A stretch of DNA of 19,469 bases, from assembly GCA_030596915.1 (NCBI GenBank), contig JAUVSX010000006.1, positions 1 to 19,469 on the forward strand, read 5' to 3'. Under the pieces are notes generated by a model, which was given only the letters and a program-made list of their open reading frames with translations, had not been told where the DNA came from and made no database searches. The first letter of the stretch is position 1; every line of letters starts with the position of its first letter. Origin of the DNA: Chloroflexota bacterium (GTDB lineage Bacteria > Chloroflexota > Anaerolineae > B4-G1). Both the position numbers and the translations under genes were made by a program. Below, piece by piece: positions 1 to 7,289 of the stretch.

Positions 1-54
1 CGACGGGCGTCCGCGGGGCAACAGTCCGGGCATCTTGGCGACCGCGGACCGTCG
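1..54 (-). terminator. Imperfect GC-rich hairpin downstream of the GH20 gene (possible terminator)
   Basis: CGACGG (1-6) plus TCCGCGG (10-16) can pair with CCGCGGA (42-48) plus CCGTCG (49-54). This gives 13 base pairs interrupted by a 3-nt bulge (7-9), with a loop of about 25 nt. It lies just after the TAG at 69-71 that ends the minus-strand reading frame, so it could end that transcript. The long loop and the absence of a visible T tract (the window edge cuts it off) keep confidence low. Confidence 0.25.
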
Positions 55-68
55 CCCCTCCCGCTTCC

Positions 69-395
69 CTACCGGGCCACCTCCGCGAGCATCTGGCGCA
101 GGCGCTGCACTGCACCAGGCGATTTCGCTGCTCCCTCCACCGCAGCCGCCAGGTCGGCCACGTAGGCCCGCAGCGTGCTGAGATCGCGCAAGAGCTGCGG
201 CTGCAAATAGGGCTTCTTCACATCCTCCGCGAGCGCCATCATGCGATCCAGGGACCCAAGGCCGTCCGAAAGCGCCCGCGAGGCTGTTGCCAGGCCCCTT
301 TCCATCCTTTCGGGGGCGGGCGCGGCGAGGGCCTCCTGGCTCTGTTTGCTTCCCTCCAGGATGGCATCGTAGGCGTCCACCACGGCGATGAGCCG
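69..395 (-). pseudogene. Severed C-terminal helical extension of the GH20 gene, beyond an in-frame TAG
   Basis: These 108 codons plus a TAG stop (71-69) continue in exactly the same frame as the GH20 gene after its TAG codon at 398-396. The text across the stop reads as one helical protein: LIDEYLFEC, then the stop, then RLIAVVDAYDAILEGSKQ. The region is rich in Ala, Leu, Glu and Arg and looks like an all-helical C-terminal domain. A GTG at 383-381 could in principle start a separate 104-residue protein. However, the bases before it carry no Shine-Dalgarno sequence, whereas almost every other gene here has a clear one. I therefore read it as the original C-terminus of the GH20 protein, now separated by a nonsense codon (or read through, or a base-calling error). 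No function of its own is recognised. Confidence 0.6.
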
Positions 396-2222
396 CTAAC
401 ATTCGAACAGGTACTCGTCGATCAGCCCGGGATCAGGTGCACCATCGCGCCGCGCTGCAAAGAAATCGCGTGCTCGGCGCAGATGGGTTCGGGCGCGGTG
501 ATACGTGCGCATGGAACGCAGTTGGTCGTCCAGCAGCGCCCGAACGACGTTCCTGGGATACACTTCTCGAGCCCGAGAGTAGGTGTGCCAGTAGGGCAGC
601 AGGATGTCGAGTGTGCTGCCGACGAGCGGCATACTGTCGTAGACCTGATCCCACTTCTCGAAGGGCTCGACCGCGTCGAAACCCGAGGTGCCCATCACCT
701 TTCGCGCATAGCGGCTCTTGAACTGGTAGAGGTCACCGGACGACGTCTGGTTCCACGCGTACTCCGCCAGGCAGGTGTAGTTGCGATCATAGGCCGGGTC
801 GAAGACGCAGTAGGCGTCAGTCCCTTCCGCCCCGGCGCGGTAGCCCAGCGCCAGATGAGGATAGATGTTCGAGGTGTAGCTCTGAGTGAAGAGCCAAAAG
901 TAATAGCCCGGCATCGGTGTGGTCCACGCCCGCAAGCCGAGATCGGACGGAATCTCGAGCACCGGCTCGTCATAACGCCACCACTGTAGTATCACCTTGT
1001 CGCGCACGCCAGCCTGCTCCAGCTTGGCGACAAGTTCATCGTTGAGCAGGCCATAATGCGCCAGATGATCGTTCCAGATGGTGATATTGTTCATTCCCTT
1101 CGACGCCAGGTGTTGAGTTGCCTTGATGACGTACTCGGTCAGTAGCTCGTTGGGGCTGCTCTGCCGGCAGTCCGCGCACTTACACCAGGGATCGACGGCC
1201 CGCTCGGGGTCGTCCTCGTCCACACCCACAGAGACCCATATCTCGTCAAGGCCCATGTGGAACCAGTCGACGCCGTTGGGGGTCAGGTAGCGGTCGATGA
1301 CACTGTCCCAGAGTTCAAACAGCAGTTCGTAGGTCTGCGGGTTGCTGAGGCAATACCCGTACGGCTCGGGGTTTCCTGCCGCGCTCTTTGCGGCGACCTC
1401 GGGGTGCGTCGTGGGAATCAGGGTCGTGTGTCCAGGCCCGTTGAAATGAGGGCGGACGGTGATGTTGCGGCTCTTGGCATAGGCGACGACCTCACCAAAG
1501 AAATCCTCCTCGAACATCGGCGGCAGATAGCTGAGAGCACGCCACTCGCCATCCTTCGCCGAATAGTACTGGATAGTCTTCGGCGTCTGGAGTTCGGGAT
1601 GGTCGGGGAACGGCACCATCAGGAACTCAGTGCGCTTGCCCTCGTACTGCACGCACCAGCAGCAGTAGATCCCGATGCCCAGGCTGTTGAACTTCAGGCC
1701 CGCCAGGTAGTCGATCAGGTCCCGCCAGTCTTGGAGGCCCATGAGATCCGGGCCCCACTTGGACTCAATATAGAGCCCGCGGTAGCGGAAGTCGGGCCAG
1801 TCCGTGATGGAGGCGCCTTCCAGCACAACTCTGCCCTGCTCCTCGCGTACCATCTGTCTCAGCGTTTGGGCTGCATAGAACGTGCCAGGCGGATCGCTTC
1901 CTAGGAGAGCGATCCCGTCGCCCTTCGCCACGATGGCGTAGGCCTCGGGCTGGTCAGGCACGGGCGTCTCGCCTGTGAACGCCCCCGCCACCCGTGCGCT
2001 CTCCCCAAGGTAGATGGCGACGCCCACACCTGGCAAGCTCGCGATCCCTGGTCGCTCGCCGCCGAACTCGGCGATGGCGGTCGCCAACAACTCCGCTGCC
2101 GCCCTTTCGAGCGGGTGGGCATCGTCAGCGAGCACCAGGCTGCACGTTGGCTTGCCATTCTCGGCTAGCACAATGGTCTCGCCAGATGGCGCGATCGAGT
2201 GGGGTTGAGGGAAAACGAGCAT
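396..2222 (-). CDS. Glycoside hydrolase family 20 (beta-N-acetylhexosaminidase-like), shortened by a TAG codon
   Basis: The 608-residue product probably removes terminal N-acetylhexosamine from glycans. Residues 1 to about 140 look like the GH20b (zincin-like) N-terminal fold. The catalytic barrel starts around FRYRGLYIE (145-153), and HMGLDE (322-327) supplies the Asp326-Glu327 pair expected for substrate-assisted catalysis. The family motif is usually H-x-G-G-D-E, so Leu325 is a variant. Cysteines are clustered at 187-190 (CCWC) and 347-352 (CKCADC). I see no signal peptide, which suggests a cytoplasmic enzyme. The ATG at 2222-2220 follows GGGAGG at good spacing. A sigma70-like promoter lies at 2301-2272, and the gene is transcribed divergently from the large plus-strand cluster. 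The frame stays open for 108 codons past the stop, so the full protein would be about 717 residues. The catalytic domain is complete, so the short form may still be active. Confidence 0.88.
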   Translation of the reverse strand: MLVFPQPHSIAPSGETIVLAENGKPTCSLVLADDAHPLERAAAELLATAIAEFGGERPGIASLPGVGVAIYLGESARVAGAFTGETPVPDQPEAYAIVAKGDGIALLGSDPPGTFYAAQTLRQMVREEQGRVVLEGASITDWPDFRYRGLYIESKWGPDLMGLQDWRDLIDYLAGLKFNSLGIGIYCCWCVQYEGKRTEFLMVPFPDHPELQTPKTIQYYSAKDGEWRALSYLPPMFEEDFFGEVVAYAKSRNITVRPHFNGPGHTTLIPTTHPEVAAKSAAGNPEPYGYCLSNPQTYELLFELWDSVIDRYLTPNGVDWFHMGLDEIWVSVGVDEDDPERAVDPWCKCADCRQSSPNELLTEYVIKATQHLASKGMNNITIWNDHLAHYGLLNDELVAKLEQAGVRDKVILQWWRYDEPVLEIPSDLGLRAWTTPMPGYYFWLFTQSYTSNIYPHLALGYRAGAEGTDAYCVFDPAYDRNYTCLAEYAWNQTSSGDLYQFKSRYARKVMGTSGFDAVEPFEKWDQVYDSMPLVGSTLDILLPYWHTYSRAREVYPRNVVRALLDDQLRSMRTYHRARTHLRRARDFFAARRDGAPDPGLIDEYLFEC

Positions 2223-2271
2223 TGGGCCTGCCTCCCTGTTGCGATCAAAGCTGGCTTGTGCGATGAGCCGT

Positions 2272-2301
2272 ATTCTACTCAGGAACCCGGCGAGCTGTCA
2301 A
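2272..2301 (-). promoter_or_regulatory. Sigma70-type promoter for the GH20 gene
   Basis: On the minus strand, TTGACA (2301-2296) is followed after 18 nt by TAGAAT (2277-2272), which matches TATAAT at five of six positions. Transcription would begin near 2265, leaving a leader of about 43 nt before the ATG at 2222. The near-consensus elements in a GC-rich genome and the position directly before the gene make this convincing, though no start site has been measured. Confidence 0.7.
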
Positions 2302-2358
2302 GGCTGCGAGTCTCGCGAAGGGTGAGGCGGCTATCAGCGTGTGGGGCGGTCTGGGCTC

Positions 2359-2376
2359 GAGCACGTGGTCGTGCTC
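2359..2376. promoter_or_regulatory. Perfect inverted repeat between the divergent promoters (possible regulator site)
   Basis: GAGCACG (2359-2365) and CGTGCTC (2370-2376) form perfect 7-bp arms around TGGT. The repeat lies between the two divergent promoters, about 20 bp upstream of the plus-strand -35 box at 2397. That is a typical place for an activator or shared regulator to bind. It could instead be a chance GC-rich hairpin. Confidence 0.4.
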
Positions 2377-2396
2377 CGCCGTGACGACCCCGCGGT

Positions 2397-2425
2397 TTGA
2401 CACCACCTCCTCTCGCTGGTATAAG
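2397..2425 (+). promoter_or_regulatory. Sigma70-type promoter for the plus-strand gene cluster
   Basis: TTGACA (2397-2402, a perfect -35) and TATAAG (2420-2425, five of six to the -10 consensus) are separated by exactly 17 nt. Transcription would start near 2432, leaving a leader of about 60 nt before the TTG start at 2494. An inverted repeat begins immediately after the -10 box. This is the only textbook promoter I find for the long plus-strand run of genes. Confidence 0.78.
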
Positions 2426-2456
2426 GCAATGCAAGCCGTTGCACTCAATGCATTGC
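2426..2456. promoter_or_regulatory. Operator-like inverted repeat over the predicted transcription start
   Basis: GCAATGCA (2426-2433) and TGCATTGC (2449-2456) are perfect 8-bp inverted arms 15 nt apart. Nested inside are TGCAA-N4-TTGCA (2430-2443) and the 10-bp palindrome CAATGCATTG (2446-2455). TGCA occurs at 2430, 2440 and 2449, about one helical turn apart. The element directly follows the -10 box and covers the expected +1 position, as repressor operators do. The TGCAA...TTGCA form recalls LacI-family operators, but the central bases do not fit that consensus well. No regulator gene lies in the window. Confidence 0.6.
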
Positions 2457-2493
2457 GGCTCGAACCATACCCTCAGCACAGAAGGAGCACCCC

Positions 2494-3276
2494 TTGTCGA
2501 CGCGCAGGACGTACAAATGGCACGAGATGTCGGGTCCCGAGGTGGCTGCCCTGGCTAAGGAGACCGAAGTGGCGATTCTGCCCATCGGCGGCGTCGAAAT
2601 GCACGGCCCGCACCTGCCTACCGGCACCGACTCGATCCAGGCCGAGGGAATGGCAGAACTGATCGCCGAGCGTGAGCCAGCGATCATCTTGCCCACCTCC
2701 TACCTCAACATCAATGATGAGATGGTGCGCTATCCTGGCACGATCGCCATCTCGCCAGAGTTGATGGCGCAGCTATACGAGGAGCTCTGCCTCGAGGCGG
2801 CGCGGAACGGCTTCACCAAGATCATCTTCCTGATCGCCCACGGTGGATCCGAAGACGTCACCCGCTTCGTGCATCACTCGTTTCTCCATCGACGTATCGG
2901 CGACCAGCTCGGCTTCAGCGTCTTCGATCTGTGGTTCTACTCCCTCATGCAATCTGACGAGGTGTTGGAGAGCCTGCCCGAGCAGCTTGGCCACGGCGGC
3001 GAGAAGGAGGCTTCGCTGGTGATGCACTTCCGTCCCGAGTTAGTCGATCTCGACCAGCTAGAGCCGCTGCCCGAGGGCGAGGGACCCTACTACCCGAAGA
3101 CGGTCGAGCACACGTGGTACACGATTGACTGGATCCGGCAGGTGCCGATGGGCTACGTCGGGATACCTCACATCTCCACCGCTGAGAAGGGCGCCCGTAT
3201 GGCGGAGGTGGGCGCCGATGCCTGCGCCGAGGTCGTGCGGCAGATCAAGCAGTACGATCCCGACCGGGATCGCTGA
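2494..3276 (+). CDS. Creatininase-family metal-dependent amidohydrolase (first of two)
   Basis: This 260-residue protein has the length and motifs of the creatininase family (PF02633). These enzymes hydrolyse cyclic or linear amides using two metal ions; the family also includes formamide hydrolases of cofactor biosynthesis. LPIGGVEMHGPHLPTGTD (29-46) supplies the metal ligands Glu35, His37 and Asp46. AHGG (115-118) supplies His116, and GHGGEKEAS (166-174) the late acidic/His group (His167, Glu170, Glu172). It starts with TTG at 2494, chosen because GAAGGAG (2481-2487) precedes it at ideal spacing. It is the first gene after the plus-strand promoter, with the MFS gene 39 nt downstream. The substrate is unknown: the motifs fix the chemistry but not whether it acts on creatinine, and a catabolic amide linked to the neighbouring genes is more likely. 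Confidence 0.88.
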   Translation: MSTRRTYKWHEMSGPEVAALAKETEVAILPIGGVEMHGPHLPTGTDSIQAEGMAELIAEREPAIILPTSYLNINDEMVRYPGTIAISPELMAQLYEELCLEAARNGFTKIIFLIAHGGSEDVTRFVHHSFLHRRIGDQLGFSVFDLWFYSLMQSDEVLESLPEQLGHGGEKEASLVMHFRPELVDLDQLEPLPEGEGPYYPKTVEHTWYTIDWIRQVPMGYVGIPHISTAEKGARMAEVGADACAEVVRQIKQYDPDRDR

Positions 3277-3315
3277 ACCCCCACCCTACAGCCACACGGC
3301 CAGGGAAGCGGACAC

Positions 3316-4557
3316 TTGAGCACACGGGGTGGTGCACGCGACGGCCGGAGAACACTGCTGACTCTCTGTTTCAGCGCGGGCCTGGCAGGGCTGAGCGTTG
3401 GCGTGATCCGGCCCATCCTGGTCGACATCGCTGATGCCTTTGCTATCACCGTGGCTATGGCAGGCCAGTTGATGACCGCCGCTGCGCTGGCCGGATTGGT
3501 CGGGAATCTGGCCCTGTCTCCCGTAATGGACAGGGTCGACCGGAGGACAGCCATCGTCGGCGCACTGGCGGTGATGACCCTCGCGTCGCTCGGTTGCGCC
3601 GCCGCGCCCGCCTTTGCTGCGCTCATGGTCGCGTACGCTGCCGTGGGCTTGGCGGGGATCACACTGCTAGCTCTGATCATCGCCGCGGCAGGTGATCTGT
3701 ACGATGAGACGCACCGTGGGCAGGCGCTCGGATGGATCCTCGCTGGCAACGTCGGTGTTGGGCTCGTCTTCCTCCCGTTGCTTGCCGCCTGGGCCGGTTG
3801 GGCGGGCTGGCGGGTCGTCTTCATCGGACTCGCGATTATGGCCGCGCTTGCTACGATCCTGGCCCGGGTGTTGCTGCCGGCCGGCCTGCGCGCACCGCAG
3901 GCTGAGCGACTTGGCTATCTGGCCACATTCCGGCACGTTCTGCGCAACAGAGTGGCCGTGGCGCTGCTCGTGACCGTCGCGGCCTACCACGCATCGATCT
4001 ACGGCTTCAGCACCTTCGCCGGGGCGGTCGCTGTCGAGCGCTTTGGCGCCACGACGGCGCAGACGGGTCTGATATTGGCAGCTCGCGCACTGGGCATGGT
4101 CGTGGCGGGCGTCCTTGCCGCACGCTTCTCCCGGACGGCCGACTGGCGGATTGCGGCCGCAGGCGGCATTGCCGGAGCGGTACTGGGACTGATTGGCTAC
4201 ACAGTCGTCCCGAGACTGTGGGGCTATGCCGTGACGATTCTCTTGCACGGCGGGATGGTGGGCGCAGCGGACATCGCGGTCGTTGGGTTGCTCCTGGAGA
4301 CGGAGCCCAACAGACGCGGCTCGATCGCGGCGATGCGAAGCGTGATGGAAGGTGTAGGCGGGTCGACGGGGCCGGCTGCTGGCGGCGCCGTCATCGCTGC
4401 CAGCGGCTACGGGGCTGCCGCGTGGCTGTTCACAGGGATGGCGCTGATTGGAGCTGCGACTGTCGCGGTGGCGGCTCGATGGCGGGCAGAGGGGACGAGC
4501 TGCCACTGGCAGCAGTCGGGTGATCCGAACGCGGTGTCCCCGGTGCCTGACGCCTGA
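3316..4557 (+). CDS. Major facilitator superfamily transporter
   Basis: The 413-residue protein is very hydrophobic and has about 12 predicted membrane segments, typical of MFS carriers in the cytoplasmic membrane. After a short basic N-terminus (MSTRGGARDGRR) the first helix begins near residue 13. The loop between helices 2 and 3 carries DRVDRRTAIVGA, a version of MFS motif A. A cytoplasmic loop near residue 200 splits the protein into two six-helix halves. It starts with TTG at 3316 behind a weak AGGGAAG site. It lies 39 nt after the first creatininase-like gene, so it probably imports or exports the compound that the cluster handles. The substrate cannot be read from the sequence. The last ~20 residues (GTSCHWQQSGDPNAVSPVPDA) are a hydrophilic tail. 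Confidence 0.87.
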   Translation: MSTRGGARDGRRTLLTLCFSAGLAGLSVGVIRPILVDIADAFAITVAMAGQLMTAAALAGLVGNLALSPVMDRVDRRTAIVGALAVMTLASLGCAAAPAFAALMVAYAAVGLAGITLLALIIAAAGDLYDETHRGQALGWILAGNVGVGLVFLPLLAAWAGWAGWRVVFIGLAIMAALATILARVLLPAGLRAPQAERLGYLATFRHVLRNRVAVALLVTVAAYHASIYGFSTFAGAVAVERFGATTAQTGLILAARALGMVVAGVLAARFSRTADWRIAAAGGIAGAVLGLIGYTVVPRLWGYAVTILLHGGMVGAADIAVVGLLLETEPNRRGSIAAMRSVMEGVGGSTGPAAGGAVIAASGYGAAAWLFTGMALIGAATVAVAARWRAEGTSCHWQQSGDPNAVSPVPDA

Positions 4558-4598
4558 CAATCCGGTGTGCCGACGATGGCAACTGAACTGAGGTGGAA

Positions 4599-5813
4599 AT
4601 GGTGGCAGACATAGCGTACAGAGAGTACCATCCTGACGATGCGGAAAGTTTCGTGCGCCTTCACGACAGTTGCTTCCCCGCCCTGTCGGCCGATTTCTGG
4701 CGAGAATGGTCGCAGGGGCCCGTCACCGCGGCTGTCGCGGTTGTCGATGGCGAGGTCGTAGGCACAGTGCCGTTCCACTTCCGGAACCTCCGCGTGCGGC
4801 CGGATGCCGTTGTGCGCGTCGCCTGGGAGTTCTCTGTATGCGTACGCGAGGACCTGCGCGGGACCGGCGTCGGGTCGCGCCTGATGGACACCGCCAAGGG
4901 GTTCCTCCAGGGACGCTGCGCCGCGATGACCGTCTATCGCAACGATGAGCTCTCGTCTCCCTACCGCTTCTACGCCCGTAACGGGCACCAGGATCTGCTC
5001 TATATGCGCCCGTGGGTTCACCGTGGGCCTGCCAGCCCCTCGGCGGGCTCACTGAAGATCCGAACCCACAGTTGGGAGGAGTTCCTTACTGATGAGGCGC
5101 AGTATCTGGCAGTCTTTTCGAGCGCTTATGGCGCCTACGGCGGTTTCCCTCAGCGCCAAGCAGGCTACTACGCGCCGGCAGTGAACACCTCGGAGTACAA
5201 CGAAGTCCCTGTAGAGCTGATGGTCCTGGCCCAGCGCGACGAAGCGGGCTCGCTGCATGGCTACGCAGTTGTGGGCGAGGAGCGGGATAGCCCCACGCTC
5301 CACGTGATGGAGATGGCAGCGCTGGACAACGACCTTGCAGTCGCGATCGCACTGCTGGCTGCCGTCACGCAGTTGGCCGCCGAGCGGGGAATCAAAGCGG
5401 TGGTATCCACGGCGGATTCGTCACCCTACGCGGCGGCACTTCGTGCGTTGGGCTTCGCTCCGGCGTTGCGCTCTCAGAGCTCGATGGTTATCATGGCCTA
5501 TCCCCTGGACCCAGAGAGGCTGGCGGGAGCAGTCTGGCGCGAGAGCGAGGCTGCGGCGGGGCTGGAGGTCTCGGCGTGGACGCCTGAGCGCGAAGTGTGC
5601 TTGCACCGGGCGCGCCGCGATCCAGCGACCCCCGTAGTCTTGGAAATGAAGGAGGACACGCTGGCTCGGTTGCTGTTCAGCCGGCTGGATCTGAGGGCGG
5701 CGATAGCTCAAGAGACGGTGACGACGGCCGGCGCAGGAGACGCCGACGTCGAGGCCATCGCTCAGGCACTGCCGTACACGCCCTGGGTATACCACTACCT
5801 GGACTTCGTCTAG
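4599..5813 (+). CDS. GNAT acetyltransferase, Eis-like multidomain type
   Basis: This 404-residue protein begins with a GNAT domain. REDLRGTGVGSRLMD (83-97) is the acetyl-CoA pyrophosphate-binding loop (R-G-T-G-V-G). A second, degenerate GNAT-like segment follows near residues 150-300. The C-terminus (LEMKEDTLARLLFSRLDLRA, later YLDF) resembles the sterol-carrier-like domain of Eis-type aminoglycoside or lysine acetyltransferases, whose length (about 400) also fits. The likely reaction is transfer of acetyl from acetyl-CoA to an amine, possibly an amino sugar in this context; that substrate is inferred. ATG 4599 is preferred over GTG 4593 because GAGG (4590-4593) sits at proper distance from the ATG and overlaps the GTG. 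It lies 41 nt after the transporter gene. Confidence 0.78.
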   Translation: MVADIAYREYHPDDAESFVRLHDSCFPALSADFWREWSQGPVTAAVAVVDGEVVGTVPFHFRNLRVRPDAVVRVAWEFSVCVREDLRGTGVGSRLMDTAKGFLQGRCAAMTVYRNDELSSPYRFYARNGHQDLLYMRPWVHRGPASPSAGSLKIRTHSWEEFLTDEAQYLAVFSSAYGAYGGFPQRQAGYYAPAVNTSEYNEVPVELMVLAQRDEAGSLHGYAVVGEERDSPTLHVMEMAALDNDLAVAIALLAAVTQLAAERGIKAVVSTADSSPYAAALRALGFAPALRSQSSMVIMAYPLDPERLAGAVWRESEAAAGLEVSAWTPEREVCLHRARRDPATPVVLEMKEDTLARLLFSRLDLRAAIAQETVTTAGAGDADVEAIAQALPYTPWVYHYLDFV

Positions 5814-5831
5814 CACACAGGAGCAGACCGG

Positions 5832-5891
5832 TTGAGCGTAGACGTGGCCGGCTATCGGAAGAATCCAACGGGGGTGGCAATCGTACGATGA
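5832..5891 (+). CDS. 19-codon leader ORF overlapping the FAD oxidoreductase start
   Basis: AGGAG (5819-5823) is followed 8 nt later by a TTG that opens a 19-codon frame, MSVDVAGYRKNPTGVAIVR. Its TGA stop (5889-5891) overlaps the ATG of the next gene as ATGA. A good ribosome site, a TTG start like several neighbours, and the 4-nt overlap all suggest that it is translated and couples translation into the FAD oxidoreductase gene. The peptide resembles nothing I recognise. The alternative is that it is chance, because GGGGTGG (5871-5877) can serve the ATG directly. Confidence 0.4.
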   Translation: MSVDVAGYRKNPTGVAIVR

Positions 5892-7243
5892 AGGCACTGG
5901 CGTACAGCACCGAGGTTCCTATCACAGCCCATGCCGAGGTTGTCGTCGTGGGTGGTGGCCCGGCGGGCATCGGCTCCGCGATCGCGAGTGCGCGCAACGG
6001 CGCGCGCACCATCCTGGTCGAACGGTATGGCTTTCTCGGAGGCATGGCGACGGTGGGCCTCGTGGGGCCGTTCATGACCTCGTGGGACATCGAGGGACGT
6101 GAGCCCATCATCGAGGGCATCTTCAAGGAGATGGTCGACGGCATGGTGGCGATGGGGGCCGCCATCGATCCGGCGGATGTTACGGGGTTCAGTGCCTTCG
6201 GCGGCTACCACCGCTACGGGCACGAACACGTGACGCCCTTTGATCCCGAAGCCCTGAAGTTCGTCGCCCAGGAGATGGTACTCGAGGCCGGTGTCGAGCT
6301 GAAATTGCACGCGCTCCTCATCGACAGCACCGTGCACGACGATCGGATAGTTGGTGTGGTCGTGGCGACGAAAGGCGGCCTGGAGGCCCTGCGAGCGGAG
6401 GTCGTGATCGACACGACCGGCGATGCGGATGTCGCCGCTCGGGCCGGTGTGCCCTTCGAGAAGGGACGGCCAGGGGATGGCCTGATGCAGCCCGTCTCGC
6501 TCTTCTTCAGGGTCGGCAATGTCGACGACGACGCGGTGCAGGGTTACGTGGACAGCCACCCTGAGGACGTGGACTTCCGAGCCATCGTTCGGCGGGCCCG
6601 CGACGAAGGCGGTTTCTCGCACACCAAGGACCATCTGACCTTGTTCAGGACCCCGCGCCCGGGCGAGTGGTGGGCCAACGTATCGCGCGTACACGGTGTG
6701 GATGGCACGGATGGAGCCGATCTGACGAGCGCCGAGATCACCGGACGCCGTCAGGTCCTGTACCTCGTGCAGTTCTTCCGCAAATACGTACCCGGATTCG
6801 AGGACTGCACGCTCATCGATACGGCGCCTCAGATCGGCGTGCGCGAGACCCGCCGCATCGTCGGCGAATACGTCCTCACGGCTGAAGACGTACTCGGAGC
6901 CCGCCGCTTCCCCGATGGGATCGCGCGGGTATCCTTTCCCATCGACATCCACGACGTCAAGGGAGGCGGCGGGTTCTTCGAGGGCCCCCGGGAGGGACCC
7001 TACTACACGATTCCCTACCGCTCGCTCGTACCTCTGCGCGTGGAGCAACTGCTTGTCGCAGGTCGGTGCGTCTCGGCGACACACGAAGCGCAGGGATCGC
7101 TGCGCGTTATGCCGCCCTGCTTCGCAATGGGACAGGCAGCAGGCACTGCAGCAGCGCTATCCCTTGAGACGAACGTCGACGTGAGAAACGTGGACGTGCA
7201 ACTTCTCCGCCGGACTCTGCAAGACCAGGGCGCCTTGGTGTGA
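5888..7243 (+). CDS. FAD-dependent oxidoreductase (PF12831 type)
   Basis: The 451-residue product opens with a Rossmann fold. VVVVGGGPAGIGSA (18-31) carries GxGxxG (Gly22, Gly24, Gly27) and Glu45 at the end of strand 2 should bind the FAD ribose, followed by RYGFLGG (46-52). The C-terminal block LLVAGRCVSATHEAQGS...RVMPPCFAMGQAAGTAAAL is the signature of the PF12831 FAD_oxidored family. These proteins are common in glycan and small-molecule catabolic clusters and mostly lack known substrates. ATG 5888 is chosen because the dinucleotide-binding motif starts normally about 20 residues later. The frame is open much further upstream, but that part overlaps the GNAT gene and reads as low-complexity Arg/Gly. 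GGGGTGG (5871-5877) and the coupled leader ORF could both drive translation. The next gene starts 46 nt downstream. Confidence 0.88.
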   Translation: MKALAYSTEVPITAHAEVVVVGGGPAGIGSAIASARNGARTILVERYGFLGGMATVGLVGPFMTSWDIEGREPIIEGIFKEMVDGMVAMGAAIDPADVTGFSAFGGYHRYGHEHVTPFDPEALKFVAQEMVLEAGVELKLHALLIDSTVHDDRIVGVVVATKGGLEALRAEVVIDTTGDADVAARAGVPFEKGRPGDGLMQPVSLFFRVGNVDDDAVQGYVDSHPEDVDFRAIVRRARDEGGFSHTKDHLTLFRTPRPGEWWANVSRVHGVDGTDGADLTSAEITGRRQVLYLVQFFRKYVPGFEDCTLIDTAPQIGVRETRRIVGEYVLTAEDVLGARRFPDGIARVSFPIDIHDVKGGGGFFEGPREGPYYTIPYRSLVPLRVEQLLVAGRCVSATHEAQGSLRVMPPCFAMGQAAGTAAALSLETNVDVRNVDVQLLRRTLQDQGALV

Positions 7244-7289
7244 ATGGGAGCGCCCCGCAGTGCGGGCCTGTCACGGTAGGAGGCATTCG

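Noticed and set aside
5597..5887. 97-codon N-terminal extension of the FAD oxidoreductase
   Set aside because: It overlaps the GNAT gene and reads as low-complexity Arg/Gly; the Rossmann motif begins about 20 residues after ATG 5888.
5852..7084. 410-codon minus-strand open frame opposite the FAD oxidoreductase
   Set aside because: The plus strand carries clear FAD-binding motifs; the minus translation is Arg/His/Asp-rich with no family motif, as expected for a GC-rich antisense frame.
7254..7266. CCCGC-AGT-GCGGG hairpin between the FAD and deacetylase-like genes
   Set aside because: Only 5 bp of stem and no T tract follow, so it is not supported as a terminator.
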